From: Deltaproteobacteria bacterium
GTDB taxonomy: Bacteria > Myxococcota_A > Polyangia > Polyangiales > Houyiibacteriaceae
Reading direction: 5' to 3'
DNA: 64,000 nt
Assembly (NCBI GenBank): GCA_017644045.1
Contig: JAEPMI010000006.1
Coordinates: forward strand, 405,314-469,313
The notes below the pieces were generated by a model. The model worked only from the letters and a program-made list of their open reading frames with translations, had not been told where the DNA came from and searched no databases. Below are positions 34,644-46,801 of the stretch, one piece after another. The translations under genes were made by a program, and so were the position numbers. Position 1 is the stretch's first letter. Every line of letters starts with the position of its first letter.

Positions 34644-35912
34644 TCAACCCTTCCGGGCCTGCCAGCCGATGTCGCGCCGGAGCTGGCGGCCCTCGAAGTG
34701 GATCGCGTCGGCGGCCTCGTAGGCGCGCGCGGCGGCCTCGTCGATGCTCGCGCCCACCGCGGTGACGGTCAGGACCCGGCCGCCGGCGGTGACGAGATGC
34801 TCGCCCTCCATGCGGGTGCCCGCCTGGAAGACGGTGACGCCCTCGAACGCGTTGGCCGCGTCCACGCCGGTGATCGCGCGTCCCTTCGGGTAGCTCCCGG
34901 GGTAGCCCTCGCTCGCGAGGACGACGCAGAGCGACGCGGGCGCGCCCCACTGCGGATCGACGCTGGCGAGCTCGCCCTTGGCTGCGGCGAGCAGGGTCTC
35001 CGCGAGGTTGCCTTCGAAGCGCGCCATGAGCGCTTCGCACTCGGGGTCGCCGAAGCGAACGTTGTACTCGAGCACCTGCGGCGCTCCGTCGACGACCATG
35101 AGACCGATGAAGAGCACGCCGCGGAAGGGCGTGCCCCGCTCGACCATCGCCTTCAGCGTGGGCTCGACCACCTGCGCGCGGATGGCGGCCTCGACCTCCG
35201 CCGTCACCATCGGCGGCGGCGAGTACGCGCCCATGCCGCCCGTGTTGGGGCCGACGTCTCCATCACCGAGGCGCTTGTGGTCCTGAGCGGCAGCGAGCGG
35301 CACGTAGGCCTCGCCGCTGCAGAGCACGTGGTAGCTGACCTCCGGGCCGACCAGCGTCTCCTCGATGAGCACCCGCGCGCCGGCGTCTCCGAAGGCCTTC
35401 TCGCGCATGATGGTGTCGATACCCGCGACCGCCTCGTCGGCCGTCTTGGCGACGATGACGCCCTTGCCGGCTGCGAGCCCGTCCGCCTTCACCACGAGCG
35501 GTCGACCCGCGTCGCGGCAGTAGGCCTCGGCCGCGTCCGGATCGTCGAAGATCCGGAAGCCCGCGGTCGGCACACCGGCCGCGTCCATCAGCTCCTTCGA
35601 GAAGATCTTGGAGCCCTCGAGCCGCGCCGCCTCGCCAGTCGGACCGAACGCCGCGATGCCGGCATCCGCGAGCGCGTCGACCAGACCGGCGACGAGCGGC
35701 GCCTCCGGCCCCACGACCACCAGATCCACAGCCAGCTCCTTCGCGAGCGCGACCTGCGCGTCGACGTCGGTCGCGCTCACGGCGTGGTTGGTCGCGACCG
35801 CACCGGTCCCACCGTTCCCCGGCGCGACGTGGACCTCGGCCCCGTCCCGCTGCAGCCGCCAAGCGAGCGCGTGCTCGCGCCCACCCGAACCCACGACCAA
35901 TACCTTCATCAT
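34644..35912 (-). CDS. purD: Phosphoribosylamine-glycine ligase (GARS)
   Basis: 422 aa, full length. It makes glycinamide ribonucleotide in de novo purine synthesis. The ATP-grasp layout is clear: [15 protein letters not shown] at the N-terminus, [21 protein letters not shown], the nucleotide-binding [29 protein letters not shown] and [13 protein letters not shown]. Two adjacent ATGs (35912/35909) begin the gene. It lies downstream of purH on the same strand, separated by 242 bp with two hairpins. Confidence 0.96.
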   Translation of the reverse strand: MMKVLVVGSGGREHALAWRLQRDGAEVHVAPGNGGTGAVATNHAVSATDVDAQVALAKELAVDLVVVGPEAPLVAGLVDALADAGIAAFGPTGEAARLEGSKIFSKELMDAAGVPTAGFRIFDDPDAAEAYCRDAGRPLVVKADGLAAGKGVIVAKTADEAVAGIDTIMREKAFGDAGARVLIEETLVGPEVSYHVLCSGEAYVPLAAAQDHKRLGDGDVGPNTGGMGAYSPPPMVTAEVEAAIRAQVVEPTLKAMVERGTPFRGVLFIGLMVVDGAPQVLEYNVRFGDPECEALMARFEGNLAETLLAAAKGELASVDPQWGAPASLCVVLASEGYPGSYPKGRAITGVDAANAFEGVTVFQAGTRMEGEHLVTAGGRVLTVTAVGASIDEAAARAYEAADAIHFEGRQLRRDIGWQARKG

Positions 35913-36023
35913 CTACATCCTACGTGTTGAAGACCGTCGAGTTCGCACCCGCCCGAGGCTCCTCCGCTCCGGCGTCGACGCTTCGCCTGCGGGTGCGTGG
36001 CCCGTTCACGAAGCGCTGGCAAC

Positions 36024-36041
36024 CGGCGGCGCCAGCCGCCG
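36024..36041. repeat. GC-rich hairpin in purH-purD gap
   Basis: CGGCGGC and GCCGCCG flank a 4-base spacer GCCA. It lies in the 242-bp gap between purH and purD, beside the twin hairpins. No gene is seen in this gap. Its role is unclear. Confidence 0.4.
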
Positions 36042-36084
36042 CGTTCGGGAGGGAGCGAGTCCGAGGCCTAGCCGAGGCGAAGCG

Positions 36085-36146
36085 GGAGGGTCTTCCGAAG
36101 ACCCTCCGAGGAAGATGCGTGCGGGAGGGTCTTTCGAAGACCCTCC
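36085..36146. repeat. Two copies of a 23-bp palindromic hairpin between purH and purD
   Basis: Copy 1 (36085-36107) and copy 2 (36124-36146) each have arms GGAGGGTCTT and AAGACCCTCC around a 3-base loop, CCG in one and TCG in the other. The direct-repeat spacing is 39 bp, and flanking bases are also shared (GCG before, AGGA after). They lie after the purH stop on its strand, so could end or protect that transcript, or be a mobile REP-like element. No T-run follows, so a classical terminator is doubtful. Confidence 0.75.
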
Positions 36147-36154
36147 CCAGGAAC

Positions 36155-37711
<1,557 letters not shown>

Positions 37712-37839
37712 GACTACCTCCAGCGCGCCTCGCCCGGCGCGCGGCTCCACTAGCACCTGCCGCGCGATCTACGCCGCGGCGTTGCTCACATGTCACAGAG
37801 GGAATGAGGGGAGCGGCAAGAACGGGCAAGGTGCGTTCA

Positions 37840-37960
37840 CCCGTGCCCGTGCCCGTGCCCCTGCCCGTGCTCGACGGAACCGGTCGGGATCACTGACCAA
37901 TGCTCGATGGGCGCGTTCTTCCCCGAGATCGGGCACGGGCACGGGCACGGGCACGGGCAC
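37840..37960. repeat. Inverted pair of hexanucleotide repeat tracts
   Basis: Five CCCGTG-type hexamers (37840-37869, the fourth being CCCCTG) are followed 61 bp later by five perfect GGGCAC hexamers (37931-37960). The tracts are reverse complements, so a stem of about 30 bp with one mismatch could form around a 61-base loop. They lie in the 277-bp gap upstream of purH and downstream of the MDR dehydrogenase, where no gene was found. Such tracts can change copy number by slippage. Confidence 0.8.
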
Positions 37961-37988
37961 GGGAGCACCGTTGCCTTCGGCCCCGCGC

Positions 37989-38936
37989 CTAGGGCTCCAG
38001 CAAGATCTTCAGCGTCCCGCGCCGCCCCGCATGCGCGACCGCCTCCACGCCCTGCCCGAGCCCGTAGCGCCCGTCGATCAGCGGCGTCGGATCGACGCTC
38101 CCATCCGCGAGCGCGGCGACGGCGCGGTCCATCGGTCCGCAGCGCGAGCCCACGATGGACACCTCGTCGATGACCAACCGGTTCGTGTCGAGATCCGGTG
38201 GCGCCGCGAAGGTGCTCTTGAGCACGATCGTACCGCGAGGCCGAACGCGATCCTGAGCCTCCCGCAGCCCCGCGGGGCTGCCGGTGGCCTCCACCACCAC
38301 GTCGAAGGGCGCCTCGTCGGCCTTCACACGACGCGCGCCGGCCCCCTCGGCGATGGCGATCTTCCGGTCGTGCCGTCCGCCGAGCGCGACGTCCGCGCCC
38401 GTACCCGCGAGGACCATCGCGCAGAGCAGCCCGAGCTTCCCGTCCCCGAGCACGAGCACGCGATGCCCCGCGCGCACGTCCACCTGCGTGGGGATCTCGA
38501 AAGCGGCAGCGAGCGGCTCCGCGAAGACCGCAGCGTCGTCGCTCACCTCGTCGGGGACCTTCACCAGCCCGCCCACCGGCAGCGACACTGCCTCCGCGAA
38601 GGCGCCGTCCTTCTGCACGATGCCGAGCACCGAGCGCGTCGCGCAGTGGTGACCGTCGCCGGCGACGCAGCGCTCGCACGTCCCGCAAGCCAGGTTGATG
38701 TCGCTCACCACGCGGGTGCCGATCCAACGCTCGGCGCCCTCGCCAGCCGCTTCGACCACGCCGACCATCTCGTGGCCGAGCGTCCCCTCGAAGCCCATGT
38801 AGCCGCGGACGATCTCGAGGTCGGTGTTGCAGACACCGGCGCGCATGACGCGCACGAGCGCCTCGCCCTTCGCCGGACGCGGGCGCGGGCGCTCCTCGAT
38901 CCGGAGCTCGCCGCCGACGAAGCGGAGCGCCTTCAT
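37989..38936 (-). CDS. Zinc-dependent MDR alcohol dehydrogenase-type protein
   Basis: 315 aa from ATG 38936; a TTG start 15 bp upstream overlapping the tgt stop is also open, but a GAAGG site sits at proper distance from the ATG. Catalytic zinc ligands lie in GVCNTDLE and LGHEMVG. The structural zinc site is a four-Cys lobe, ACGTCERCVAGDGHHC. The Rossmann motif is LVLGDGKLGLL. It is an oxidoreductase of alcohols or polyols with NAD(P); the substrate is unknown. It follows tgt directly, an unusual neighbour for queuosine genes. Confidence 0.9.
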   Translation of the reverse strand: MKALRFVGGELRIEERPRPRPAKGEALVRVMRAGVCNTDLEIVRGYMGFEGTLGHEMVGVVEAAGEGAERWIGTRVVSDINLACGTCERCVAGDGHHCATRSVLGIVQKDGAFAEAVSLPVGGLVKVPDEVSDDAAVFAEPLAAAFEIPTQVDVRAGHRVLVLGDGKLGLLCAMVLAGTGADVALGGRHDRKIAIAEGAGARRVKADEAPFDVVVEATGSPAGLREAQDRVRPRGTIVLKSTFAAPPDLDTNRLVIDEVSIVGSRCGPMDRAVAALADGSVDPTPLIDGRYGLGQGVEAVAHAGRRGTLKILLEP

Positions 38937-38947
38937 GCTCGAGGCCT

Positions 38948-40126
38948 TCAATGCGGCCTCCGCATGCTCTTCGGATCCACCGGGCCGACCTCGTCGCCCT
39001 CACGCATCTTGGCCGCCGCGGCCGTCGCCCAGCTCGCGTAGTCGCCCGCCTCGATGTGCGCGCGCGCCGCGGCGACGAGCTCGCCGTAGAAGCGGAGGTT
39101 GTGCTCGGTGATCAGCCGGTGACCGAGCAGCTCGTTCGCCTTCACCAGGTGCCGGAGATACGCGCGCGAGTAGCCGGTGTCGGGATCGCAGATGGGGCAA
39201 CCGCACTCGTCGTCGATGGTGCGATCGTCTTCGGCGAGCCGCGCTTGCCGGAGGTTCACCCGGCCGTGCCAGGTCAGCGCCTGACCGTTTCGGGCGTTCC
39301 GGGTCGGCAGCACGCAGTCGAAGAGGTCGATGCCCGAACCGATGGCCTCGAGGAGATCGAAGGGCGTGCCCACCCCCATGAGGTAGCGCGGCCGGTCCTG
39401 CGGCATCCGCGGCGCGATGCGGTCGAGCAGCTCGTACATGGTCTCGATCGGCTCACCGACCGAGAAGCCGCCCAGCGCGACCCCGTCGGCGTCGAGCGCC
39501 GCCACCTCGTCGAGGTGGGCCTCGCGCAGATCCGTGTAGGTCGCGCCCTGAGCGATCACGAAGCGCCCCTGGCCCTCCGCGGCCGGCGCGGCGAGCGAAC
39601 GCTTCGCCCACGCGGTGGTGAGCTTCATCGCGTGCTCGGTGGTGGCGCGGTCGGCCCCGCCCGGCGGGCAGACGTCGAGCACCATGGCCACGTCGGACCC
39701 GAGCAGCCGCTGCACCCGCATCGACTCCTCCGGCGTCATTCGCCGCTTCGCGCCGTCCAGGTGCGAGCGGAAGGTGACTCCGTCCTCGTCGAGGTCGCGG
39801 AGCTTCGCGAGCGAGAAGACCTGAAAGCCACCGCTGTCGGTCAGCAGCGAGTGCGGCCAGCGCATGAAGCGCTTCACGCCACCGCGCCGCTCGATGAGCT
39901 CCGCGCTCGGCCGGAGCCAGAGGTGGTAGGTGTTGGCCAGGATCATCCGGGCGCCGGTCGCCTCGATCTCCTGCGGGGTCAGCCCCTTGACCGTCGCGGC
40001 CGTGCCGACCGGCATGAAGGTGGGCGTCTCGATGACCGCGGTCGTCGTGCGGAAGGTCGCGCGCCGCGCGTTCCCGTCGGTCGCCTTCACTTCGAAGGCG
40101 AAGCCCGGCGTGGGCAGCGCGCTCAT
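38948..40126 (-). CDS. tgt: tRNA-guanine transglycosylase
   Basis: 392 aa, full length. Tgt exchanges guanine 34 of His, Tyr, Asn and Asp tRNAs for preQ1. The substrate-binding Asp is D97 in LLTDSGGFQVFSL. The nucleophile region is GIDLFDCVLPTRNARNG. Zinc is held by CGCPIC with a later Cys/His (LLGHRLITEHN). ATG 40126 overlaps the queA stop (ATGA). The start at 40132 (TTG) is possible but less likely. Confidence 0.97.
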   Translation of the reverse strand: MSALPTPGFAFEVKATDGNARRATFRTTTAVIETPTFMPVGTAATVKGLTPQEIEATGARMILANTYHLWLRPSAELIERRGGVKRFMRWPHSLLTDSGGFQVFSLAKLRDLDEDGVTFRSHLDGAKRRMTPEESMRVQRLLGSDVAMVLDVCPPGGADRATTEHAMKLTTAWAKRSLAAPAAEGQGRFVIAQGATYTDLREAHLDEVAALDADGVALGGFSVGEPIETMYELLDRIAPRMPQDRPRYLMGVGTPFDLLEAIGSGIDLFDCVLPTRNARNGQALTWHGRVNLRQARLAEDDRTIDDECGCPICDPDTGYSRAYLRHLVKANELLGHRLITEHNLRFYGELVAAARAHIEAGDYASWATAAAAKMREGDEVGPVDPKSMRRPH

Positions 40127-41154
40127 CGGCAACCTCGGATCAGCATGGCGTCTCCGTAGCTGAAGAACCGGTAGCGCGCCCGAACCGCCTCTGCGTAGGC
40201 GTGGCGGAGCGGGGCCTCGCCACCGAGGGCCATCACCAGCGCCAGCAAGGTGGAGCGCGGCAGATGGAAGTTCGTCAGCAGGTGGTCGACGACCCGCGCC
40301 TCGTAGGGCGGCTTGATGAAGAGGTCGGTCCGTCCCGCCCCGGCGGCGACGCGGCCGTTCTCGGTCGCCGCGCTCTCGAGCGTTCGCGCCACCGTCGTCC
40401 CGACCGCGACGACCGAGCGCCCTTCCTCGCGCGCGCGCTCGATCGCCTCGACGGCCGCCTCCGGCACCTCGTAGCGCTCCTCGTGCATCGGGTGCTCCGC
40501 GAGGTCGTCGACCTTGACCGGCCGGAACGTGCCCGGACCGACGTGGAGGGTCACGCGCGCGAAGCGGTGGCCGCTCTGCTCGAGCGCGCCGACCAGCGCC
40601 TCGCTGAAGTGCAGCCCCGCGGTCGGCGCCGCGATGGCCCCCGGCCGATCGGCGAAGATGGTCTGGTAGCGCTCGCGGTCGCTCTCCTCCGCCTCGCGCT
40701 GGACGTAGGGCGGCAGGGGCATCTCGCCGTGGCGCTCGAGCGCGTCCTCGAGCTCACCCTCGTGCTCGAAGCGCACCGCCAGCATCCCGCCGTCGAGCTT
40801 CGACTCGATCTCCGCTGCGAAGCCCTCGCCGATTGTCACGCGGAGCCCCGGCCGGAGCGGCTTGCTCGAGCGACCCATGCACCGCCAGGAGCCGTCGCCC
40901 GTCGGCTCGACGAGGAGGAGCTCGACGGCGCCCCCCGTCGGCTTGTGGCCGTGCAGGCGCGCGGGGAGGACCCGCGTGTCGTTCACCACCCAGAGCGCCG
41001 GCGGCAGTAGCTCGGGGAGCTCGCGGATCGCGCGGTGGTCCACCGCGACCGTTCCGCCGTCCACGACCAGCAGCCGCGAGCCGTCACGGCGCTCGGCCGG
41101 TCGCTGAGCGATCAGCTCCTCGGGGAGGTCGTAGTCCAGGTCGTCGACGCGCAC
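40123..41154 (-). CDS. queA: S-adenosylmethionine:tRNA ribosyltransferase-isomerase
   Basis: 343 aa from GTG 41154. QueA moves the ribose of SAM onto preQ1 in tRNA to form epoxyqueuosine. Signatures: DYDLPEELIAQRPAERRDGSRLL, VVNDTRVLPARLHG, PPYVQREAEESDRERYQTIFA, GAIAAPTAGLHFSEALV, HVGPGTFRPV and LLTNFHLPRSTLLALVMA. It forms a unit with tgt. No other queuosine gene is in the window. Confidence 0.97.
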   Translation of the reverse strand: MRVDDLDYDLPEELIAQRPAERRDGSRLLVVDGGTVAVDHRAIRELPELLPPALWVVNDTRVLPARLHGHKPTGGAVELLLVEPTGDGSWRCMGRSSKPLRPGLRVTIGEGFAAEIESKLDGGMLAVRFEHEGELEDALERHGEMPLPPYVQREAEESDRERYQTIFADRPGAIAAPTAGLHFSEALVGALEQSGHRFARVTLHVGPGTFRPVKVDDLAEHPMHEERYEVPEAAVEAIERAREEGRSVVAVGTTVARTLESAATENGRVAAGAGRTDLFIKPPYEARVVDHLLTNFHLPRSTLLALVMALGGEAPLRHAYAEAVRARYRFFSYGDAMLIRGCR

Positions 41155-41208
41155 GGGACGCGGACGTTGGCGCGCCGAGCGCGCGGCTTCAAGCGCAGAG
41201 CCGTCTCG

Positions 41209-42368
41209 TCAGCTCTCGGCCGGGCTCTGCCAGGTCCACGCCTGGAGCGTCCCGCCGAAGGTCGGCACGTAGATCGCCCGCTCGCTGAGCACCGGCGCGG
41301 CGTCGCTGCGGCCGTCGATGGAGACGCCCCAGACCTTCTGCCCGTCCTCGCCGAGCAGGAGCAGCTCGCCGCTCACGGTGACGCAGAGCACACGGCCCCG
41401 TGCATCGACGGTGACCCCGCCGACGATCGGTCCGTCGGCGTCGTAGCGCCATCGCTCCGTCCCGCCGGCGCCGAGCGCGAGCAGCCCCGCGTCCGCCGTC
41501 GCCAAGCGCAGAGTCCCATCGGGTGCGATGGCGAGGTTGCTCGCGAGCGAAGGTCGAACGCCGAGCTCCTTGCGGACCCCCACCGAGCCGTCGGGCTCCA
41601 CGGCGAGGAGCACGCCCTCGGCGGTCATCACCCAGACGCTCCCGTCGTCGGCGACCGCCGGTCCGAGCGCGATCTCCGCGCCGACCGATCCGCGCTCGGC
41701 GATCGCTCCGTCGAGGGTCAGGAAGAGCACCTCTTCGCCCGCCGGGACCACGATGCGCTCGCGGGTCCGCGCGGCCATCCCGCGGACGTTCCCGGAGACC
41801 GGCGTCCGGAAGAGCCGGCGCCCCTCCGCGTCGTAGCGGTGGACCGCCTGGTCGTAGGCCGCGAGCACGAGTGAGCCGTCGCCGAGCACGAGGGGTGAGC
41901 CGCGGACACCGCCGCCGACGGTCGCGCGGTGCCGAATGCGCCCGTTGCCGACGATCATCGCCTGACCCGGCTGAGCACCGACGGCCGCCTGACCCTCCGG
42001 CGTGATGGAGGGCGTGCCGGACACGAGCCCGAGTCGGAGCGACCAGCGCACCGCGCCATCCGGAGCGACCATGGCGACGCCCGCCTGCGACCCCACGAAG
42101 AGCGACCCGTCGGCCGCCACGGCGGGCGCGAAGACGCGACCGACGCCCACCCGCGACTCCCAGGCCTTGGTCGGGACCGTGCTCGGCGCGGCCGAGCGAG
42201 CGCGCGCCGTGCGCCGCGGATCGCCGTGGCCGGTCGGCCATGGATGCTGCGGCGAGACCCCGTAGGGGATCTCCACGAAGCGCCCCACGCGAACCGGACG
42301 CGCGAAGGCGACGCCGGCGACGAGCGACCCGGCGAGCGCGAGGCCGACGAGAGCCGCGCACGCGCGCG

Positions 42369-42372
<4 letters not shown>
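41209..42372 (-). CDS. Exported PQQ-like beta-propeller protein
   Basis: 387 aa. GTG start at 42372 overlapping the kinase stop (GTGA). The signal peptide ends near GVAFA. The rest is about seven blades of PQQ-type propeller repeats, each with a pattern such as APDGTLRLATADAGLLAL or ADGSLFVGSQAGVAMVAPDG and W/G turns. Such propellers bind ligands or proteins outside the cytoplasm. Being coupled to a membrane kinase, it may be an extracytoplasmic sensor or target of that kinase. That is inference. Confidence 0.82.
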
Positions 42373-44408
<2,036 letters not shown>

Positions 44409-44411
44409 CGG

Positions 44412-46529
44412 TCAGCGACCGCCTTCGGCCGGCAGGAGGAACGCGGCCTCGATGGCCGGATCGGAACGAACCTCTCCGGAGGTCGCGCGGTACTGCTGCT
44501 CACCGGTGACTTCACCGAGCACGCGGACCCACTGATTGATGCGGACCTGCGTGCCGCCATCGTGATTCACCCAGAGCGGGCAGCGCTGCCCGCGGGCGCA
44601 GTCGCGAACGACCATCTGCAACGACGCGCGGCCCTCGTGGACGTCGGCGTTGTAGACGCGGCCCACGAACGCGACCTTCCGACCGCGGTAGTCGCTGGGC
44701 GCCGCGGCGAGGCGCGCGTAGTCGAGGTTCCGGTCCACCTCGAAGGACGACGCCTCTGCGGCGAGATCGGCGACCCTGCGGACGGTCAGATCGATGCGAC
44801 GTGGCGCCCGCTCGTCCCGGGTCGCGATGACCACGTGCTCGCTCACGCCCATCGGCACGTCGATCTCGGCGAGGAAGCGGCCCTCGTTCACCTCGACCGG
44901 GTTTCCGTCGACGGTGACGGTCGCGTCGGAGTGGGCCGCGCCCGCGATCTCGAGGCGGGCCTGGTCCGTGATGCTCTCTTCGCTCGGGCGCTCCACCTGG
45001 AGCGTCGCGAAGGGCACGCGGACGCGCACCTCACCCTGGGCAGGCGGCGCGCCCGGAGGCACGACGCGATAGTCGAACGTCCGCTCGAGCACGGCCTGGC
45101 TGGCCATGCCCTCGAGCGGCACCTCGAGGACCCCGTGACCCGTCACGTCGAGGGTGACCGGGCTCTCATCGATGGTCACCACCGAGCCCGGGAGCGCGTC
45201 CACGACGATCCGGAGCTTCGGCTCCGCGTCGTCGAGCCCGTCCAGGTCCGGACGGACCCGATAGCGAACGGTCAGGACCAGGGGGATGGTCGAGACGTCG
45301 CCCTCCGGTGAGACGACCTCCACGGTCAACTCGTTGTCCCCGAGCTGGAGATCATTCGCGCCGAGGGGGAACGCCACGCGGCCCGCGGTGGTCGCGAGCT
45401 CCTGGCCGTTGTAGCGGACCTTGGTACCGGCGGGCGCGCCGGGGACGTCGACCTGGAGGGTCTCACCGGCCTCTCCGCGGGCGACGCTGGCCCGAACGTC
45501 GGGGGCCGACCCACCGAGGAAGATCACGCCGCCCACGACCGCACCCGCGACCAGCAACAGCGCGAGCACGATGCCGATCCACAGGCCGTAGCGAGGCGTG
45601 CTCAGCTTGGGCGGGTCGTCTTCGGGCCAGTCCTGATCGCTGGGGACCTGGCCGGCGGGGGCTCCGAAGCCCTGCTGCCGAGGAGCGGCCGGTGCCTGCT
45701 GGGGCGCGGGCGCTGCGACTCCGGGAGCGGCCATCATGCCGAGCATCGTCCGGTTCGACTGCGCGGCGACCTTCTGGGCAGCGCTGCCTCCGTCCGGCTG
45801 CGCCGGCGCCTGCGGCTGCGCCTGGGGCTTTGCGCCGGGAGGCGCCATGCCGGCGGGCGCGGCCATCATGCCGAGCATCGTCCGGTTCGACTTGGCGGCG
45901 AGCTTCTGAGCCGCCGAGTCCTGCTGCGGCGGTTGCTGCTGCGGCGGTTGCTGCTGCGACGCTTGCTGGGCCTGCTGCGCATGCACCTGTGCGGGGTCGA
46001 CCTGCGGGACCGCCTGCGTGGCCGCGTGGCTGTCGACGCCCTGGACCGGCGCGAAGCCACCACCAGGCGGCTGTTGCTGCGCGGCGGGGGACGCCGGCTG
46101 CTGCGGCTGAGCGACCGGTGACACCGGTGACGCGGGCTGTTGCGCGACGGGCGACGCGGGCGGGGGAGCGGGGGCGCCAGCCGAGCCGACGGTGGTCGCT
46201 GGCATCCCCAACATCGTGCGGGCCATGCCACCCTTCCGCTTCGGCTGTGGCTGCTGCGCCGGTGGCTGCTGCTGCGCCGGTGGCTGCTGCGCGGGCGGCG
46301 GCTGCTGCGCCGGTGGCTGCTGCTGCGCCGGTGGCTGCTGCTGCAGGTGTGCCGGCAGCTGCATCGCAGGGAGGCCGAACGCCGTCTTCTTCTTCGGATC
46401 GGGTGCCGCGGCCGTCGTCGCCGTCTTCGGCTGGACGCTCGCCATGTCGTACCCGCAGCCCCCGCAGAAGCGGGCATCCGACTGCGACGGAGTACCGCAG
46501 CGCGGGCAGATCTTGCCATCATCCGACAT
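44412..46529 (-). CDS. Zinc-ribbon, Pro/Gln-rich membrane protein with three RTMLGM motifs
   Basis: 705 aa. Zinc ribbon at C8, C11, C22, C25, sharing ARFCGGCG with the kinase downstream. A long disordered Pro/Gln/Ala region (about 30-325) carries three copies of RTMLGM, with Thr at 105, 217 and 261; the last two lie in near-identical repeats (AAQKxAAxSNRTMLGMMAAP). One transmembrane helix (about 327-350) leads to a beta-rich extracytoplasmic part of several Ig-like domains. The two repeats share about 34 bp of DNA at 45729 and 45861. Likely a substrate or partner of the adjacent kinase. Confidence 0.8.
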   Translation of the reverse strand: MSDDGKICPRCGTPSQSDARFCGGCGYDMASVQPKTATTAAAPDPKKKTAFGLPAMQLPAHLQQQPPAQQQPPAQQPPPAQQPPAQQQPPAQQPQPKRKGGMARTMLGMPATTVGSAGAPAPPPASPVAQQPASPVSPVAQPQQPASPAAQQQPPGGGFAPVQGVDSHAATQAVPQVDPAQVHAQQAQQASQQQPPQQQPPQQDSAAQKLAAKSNRTMLGMMAAPAGMAPPGAKPQAQPQAPAQPDGGSAAQKVAAQSNRTMLGMMAAPGVAAPAPQQAPAAPRQQGFGAPAGQVPSDQDWPEDDPPKLSTPRYGLWIGIVLALLLVAGAVVGGVIFLGGSAPDVRASVARGEAGETLQVDVPGAPAGTKVRYNGQELATTAGRVAFPLGANDLQLGDNELTVEVVSPEGDVSTIPLVLTVRYRVRPDLDGLDDAEPKLRIVVDALPGSVVTIDESPVTLDVTGHGVLEVPLEGMASQAVLERTFDYRVVPPGAPPAQGEVRVRVPFATLQVERPSEESITDQARLEIAGAAHSDATVTVDGNPVEVNEGRFLAEIDVPMGVSEHVVIATRDERAPRRIDLTVRRVADLAAEASSFEVDRNLDYARLAAAPSDYRGRKVAFVGRVYNADVHEGRASLQMVVRDCARGQRCPLWVNHDGGTQVRINQWVRVLGEVTGEQQYRATSGEVRSDPAIEAAFLLPAEGGR

Positions 46530-46761
46530 GTGTGCGGGAGCATATCAGCGATGGCGCGAGAGCGACGAGATCCCCGTCACCGTCCGACAATTGCCCCATG
46601 TGGTGGGGGAGCCTTCGGGAGCGACAGTGGAAAGGTGTCGTTCCAACGAAAGGACTGTTAGTCTACTCACCAAGAGTGGGGAGTTGGCCCCACGGGTGGG
46701 GGCGGCGCTCCCGCGTCGAGCGGTCGAACACCGTTCGAGTCGAATTGGTGGAACCAGGGAC

Positions 46762-46778
46762 GCGGGGTCGGGCCCCGC
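46762..46778. other. Leader hairpin before DUF4397 gene
   Basis: GCGGGG and CCCCGC flank a 5-base loop, 7 bp before a GGAGG ribosome site at 46785-46789. The 272-bp gap 46530-46801 is the shared upstream region of the divergent zinc-ribbon protein and DUF4397 genes and is less GC-rich than its surroundings. No reliable -35/-10 pair could be named. Confidence 0.35.
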
Positions 46779-46801
46779 TTGGATGGAGGATGAGACTCGC
46801 A

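Noticed and set aside
37712-37756. Longer purH starting at 37756
   Set aside because: The extra 15 residues do not fit the family; [16 protein letters not shown] from 37711 is the conserved start.
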